Of a stretch of 37,957 nucleotides of DNA, positions 36,938-37,957 are shown in pieces. How positions within the stretch are numbered: position 1 is the first letter of the stretch; each line of letters begins with the position of its first letter. The position numbers and the translations under genes are program-made. Source of the stretch: a virus; the IMG/VR virus record IMGVR_UViG_3300044712_000518, positions 1 to 37,957 of that record, one strand, 5' to 3'. The notes below the pieces were generated by a model, which saw nothing but the letters and a program-made list of their open reading frames with translations, was not told the DNA's origin and searched no databases.

Positions 36938-37363
36938 TTAGTTCGCCATCATCCTTTCGCCGTGTACCCTTCTGGCTACACGCTTTACTTTTCGCTTTAG
37001 TAAATCCATCTGCACTTCTTCCGCCGTCACATCCTGCTGGGGATGGGCTACTGGCTTCGTCACCTTCGCACCCAACGCTTCCAACCCACTCAGTAACCCG
37101 CTCATGTTGATTACCCCAGTACTGCGGTCCACGCATGAAGCCATCACCGCCATCATCTTGTCGTCGTCGTCCATGCGTACCGGGCGGATGTCCACGATGG
37201 GACAGTTCACCTTCGGCATCGGTACGAACTTATCAAGTCCATGGCATCGGTAGGGAATTGGCGCAAGCAAATGCCACCCGTTATCTGTCACAATCGCCAC
37301 CTGTGCCCGCTGAATGCACTCTTCGGGTACTTCCGTTGAAACAAAAACTAATTTTCCTGCCAT
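36938..37363 (-). CDS. Hypothetical early protein
   Basis: A 141-residue protein, ATG 37363 with AAGGAG upstream. Residues 1-70 are beta-rich (KLVFVSTEVPEECIQRAQVA, then GWHLLAPIPYR), with CHGLDKFVPMP and CPIVDIRP. The middle is helical (DDDDKMMAVMASCVD, SGLLSGLEALGAKVTKP). The C-terminus is basic (LLKRKVKRVARRVHG). No family recognised, and it could be a DNA-binding or replication-related protein. Confidence 0.65.
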   Translation of the reverse strand: MAGKLVFVSTEVPEECIQRAQVAIVTDNGWHLLAPIPYRCHGLDKFVPMPKVNCPIVDIRPVRMDDDDKMMAVMASCVDRSTGVINMSGLLSGLEALGAKVTKPVAHPQQDVTAEEVQMDLLKRKVKRVARRVHGERMMAN

Positions 37364-37475
37364 CGCTTTTCTCCTTTTCCTTCCTCCGTCCTGAGCGTAG
37401 CCGAAGGGCGGGGGTGGTGATATACTTGCGACCGAGGGTTATTCATTCCCTCACATCGCTTTGAGAAGTCGCCCC
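37364..37475. other. Spacer with a second-family repeat and a small hairpin
   Basis: A 112-base gap. It holds CCTGAGCGTAGCCGAAGGG at 37390-37408 and a short hairpin at 37470-37486 (CGCCC with GGGCG), after which TTTTCGCTTTT follows on the plus strand. No gene was seen. Confidence 0.5.
37390..37408 (+). repeat. CCTGAGCG-CGAAGGG family repeat, copy 4
   Basis: CCTGAGCGTAGCCGAAGGG, the clearest copy of the family, lying in a spacer. The others are at 10995, 25641 and 30763. Confidence 0.7.
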
Positions 37476-37568
37476 TCACATGGGCGGCTTTTCGCTTTTA
37501 GCGGTCGTAATCAAGATCACGACAATCAACGTACAGATCAAAAAGAAGGCACCGCATAAGTAGATCAT
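37476..37568 (-). CDS. 30-residue single-pass membrane peptide
   Basis: A 30-residue peptide from ATG 37568, whose start overlaps the stop of the upstream gene by four bases. It is MIYLCGAFF followed by a continuous hydrophobic stretch (LICTLIVVILI) and a charged end (TTAKSEKPPM). It could be a small membrane protein acting in early infection, such as a superinfection-exclusion or toxin-like peptide. It is too short to assign. A longer ORF covering it has an unlikely Arg-rich start. Confidence 0.55.
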   Translation of the reverse strand: MIYLCGAFFLICTLIVVILITTAKSEKPPM

Positions 37569-37900
37569 TGTGGTCTCGTCTTCGCGCCCTGGCTTTCCAT
37601 GTGTCTCAGGATAGTGTTCGCGCTTGCCAGTATTCTTCCCAGCTTCTTCAAAACTCCTGGGTCGTTTGTCATCTCCAGCGCATCTTCGGCTTGCCGTGCA
37701 ATTACCTGGGCTTCCTCTGCGCTTCGGTCTCTCGCCTCTGCCGCCTTCGACGGCCACGGTTTCGGTTTGTCTGTCATGCGTTTCTTCTTTGCTTTCCCCC
37801 CTCTCCTCTTAGGAGAGGGGACGGGGGTGAGGTTTGGGCTGGCTTTCCTTCGGCTAACTCTTGGCTTCTTGCTGGCTTTTTTCGCCGCTGGCTTCTTCAT
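37565..37900 (-). CDS. Lys/Ala-rich basic early protein
   Basis: A 111-residue protein. ATG 37900 has an AGAGAG-type site. ATG 37918 or TTG 37924 upstream, and ATG 37777 downstream, are alternatives. Residues 1-22 (KKPAAKKASKKPRVSRRKAS) resemble histone-H1-like tails. Residues 23-36 (NLTPVPSPKRRGG) are encoded by repeat R9. Residues 45-111 are helical (SKAAEARDRSAEEAQVIARQ, then GRILASANTILRHMESQG). It may bind DNA. The start lies in the terminal repeat and overlaps the 113-residue gene on the circle. Confidence 0.55.
   Translation of the reverse strand: MKKPAAKKASKKPRVSRRKASPNLTPVPSPKRRGGKAKKKRMTDKPKPWPSKAAEARDRSAEEAQVIARQAEDALEMTNDPGVLKKLGRILASANTILRHMESQGAKTRPQ
37797..37832 (+). repeat. 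G/C hairpin repeat R9, in frame
   Basis: CCCCTCTCCTCTTAGGAGAGGGG then ACGGGGGTGAGG. It encodes NLTPVPSPKRRGG in the Lys-rich gene at 37565-37900. Confidence 0.85.
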
Positions 37901-37957
37901 TTGGTACACTCTCTTCATGCTCAAACATCGGAGTACTCAGGAACGCGATCCGCATCT
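37831..37957. repeat. Terminal direct repeat, copy 2
   Basis: Identical to bases 1-127. It contains the 5' end of the Lys-rich gene and a duplicate of the 3' end of the gene at 24-365. Confidence 0.9.

Noticed and set aside
1509-37832. The G/C hairpin repeats as a CRISPR array
   Set aside because: The copies are scattered singly, with no regular spacing and no spacers.

Overview
The window reads as a complete temperate phage (or integrative phage-like element) genome. The first 127 bases are repeated exactly at the end (1-127 = 37831-37957), so the contig closes into a circle of about 37,830 bp. The 127-bp overlap looks like an assembly k-mer rather than biological terminal repeats. The host is uncertain. 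Short G/C-rich hairpin repeats ending in GGGGTGRGG, and a second repeat resembling CCTGAGCGNAGNCGAAGGG, are of a kind I associate with Chloroflexota (Anaerolineae) and some other environmental bacteria, so an Anaerolineae-like host is a guess. No tRNA, rRNA or CRISPR array was seen.

Layout. A short rightward lysogeny operon (1008-3713) holds an XRE/CI-like repressor, a small coupled ORF, a single-pass membrane protein with an OB-like outer domain, and a large serine integrase. A 370-bp convergent region with a perfect inverted repeat (candidate attP) follows. Every other gene lies on the minus strand. A consensus sigma70-type promoter at 932-959, overlapped at its start site by a perfect 19-bp operator, fires leftward. 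It reads through small early genes (877 to 24), crosses the contig junction, and continues from 37900 downward: small unknown genes, a Sak4/AAA_24-like ATPase, a three-Cys DUF5131 protein, an ASCH protein and a DNA methyltransferase with four SPPY/F motifs. Then come a holin-like protein, a spanin-like coiled coil, an SH3-like protein, terminase subunits, portal, a giant 3452-residue polyvalent protein, scaffold, major capsid protein, a cement-like protein, a glycosyltransferase and methyltransferase pair, an adaptor-like protein, an 889-residue tail protein, a Vsr-like nuclease-fold protein and a tail fibre.

How it works together. The repressor probably binds the two operator-like palindromes at 907-925 and 997-1017 to silence the leftward promoter. 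The integrase inserts the genome. After induction one very long leftward transcription programme would run early, lysis, packaging, head and tail genes in that order. Two homologous cassettes (about 30535-30677 and 13700-13843), each with an extended -10-like box, a G/C repeat and a strong minus-strand terminator, stand before the lysis/packaging block and before the scaffold/capsid block, which suggests attenuation or antitermination control or two small RNAs. No tape-measure gene was recognised, so a short-tailed (podovirus-like) particle is more likely. The giant protein (27% of the genome, two HExxH zincin modules, two beta-clamp-like motifs) is the best candidate for a protein ejected with the DNA. 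No replication initiator, helicase, primase or polymerase was recognised, and no catalytic endolysin.
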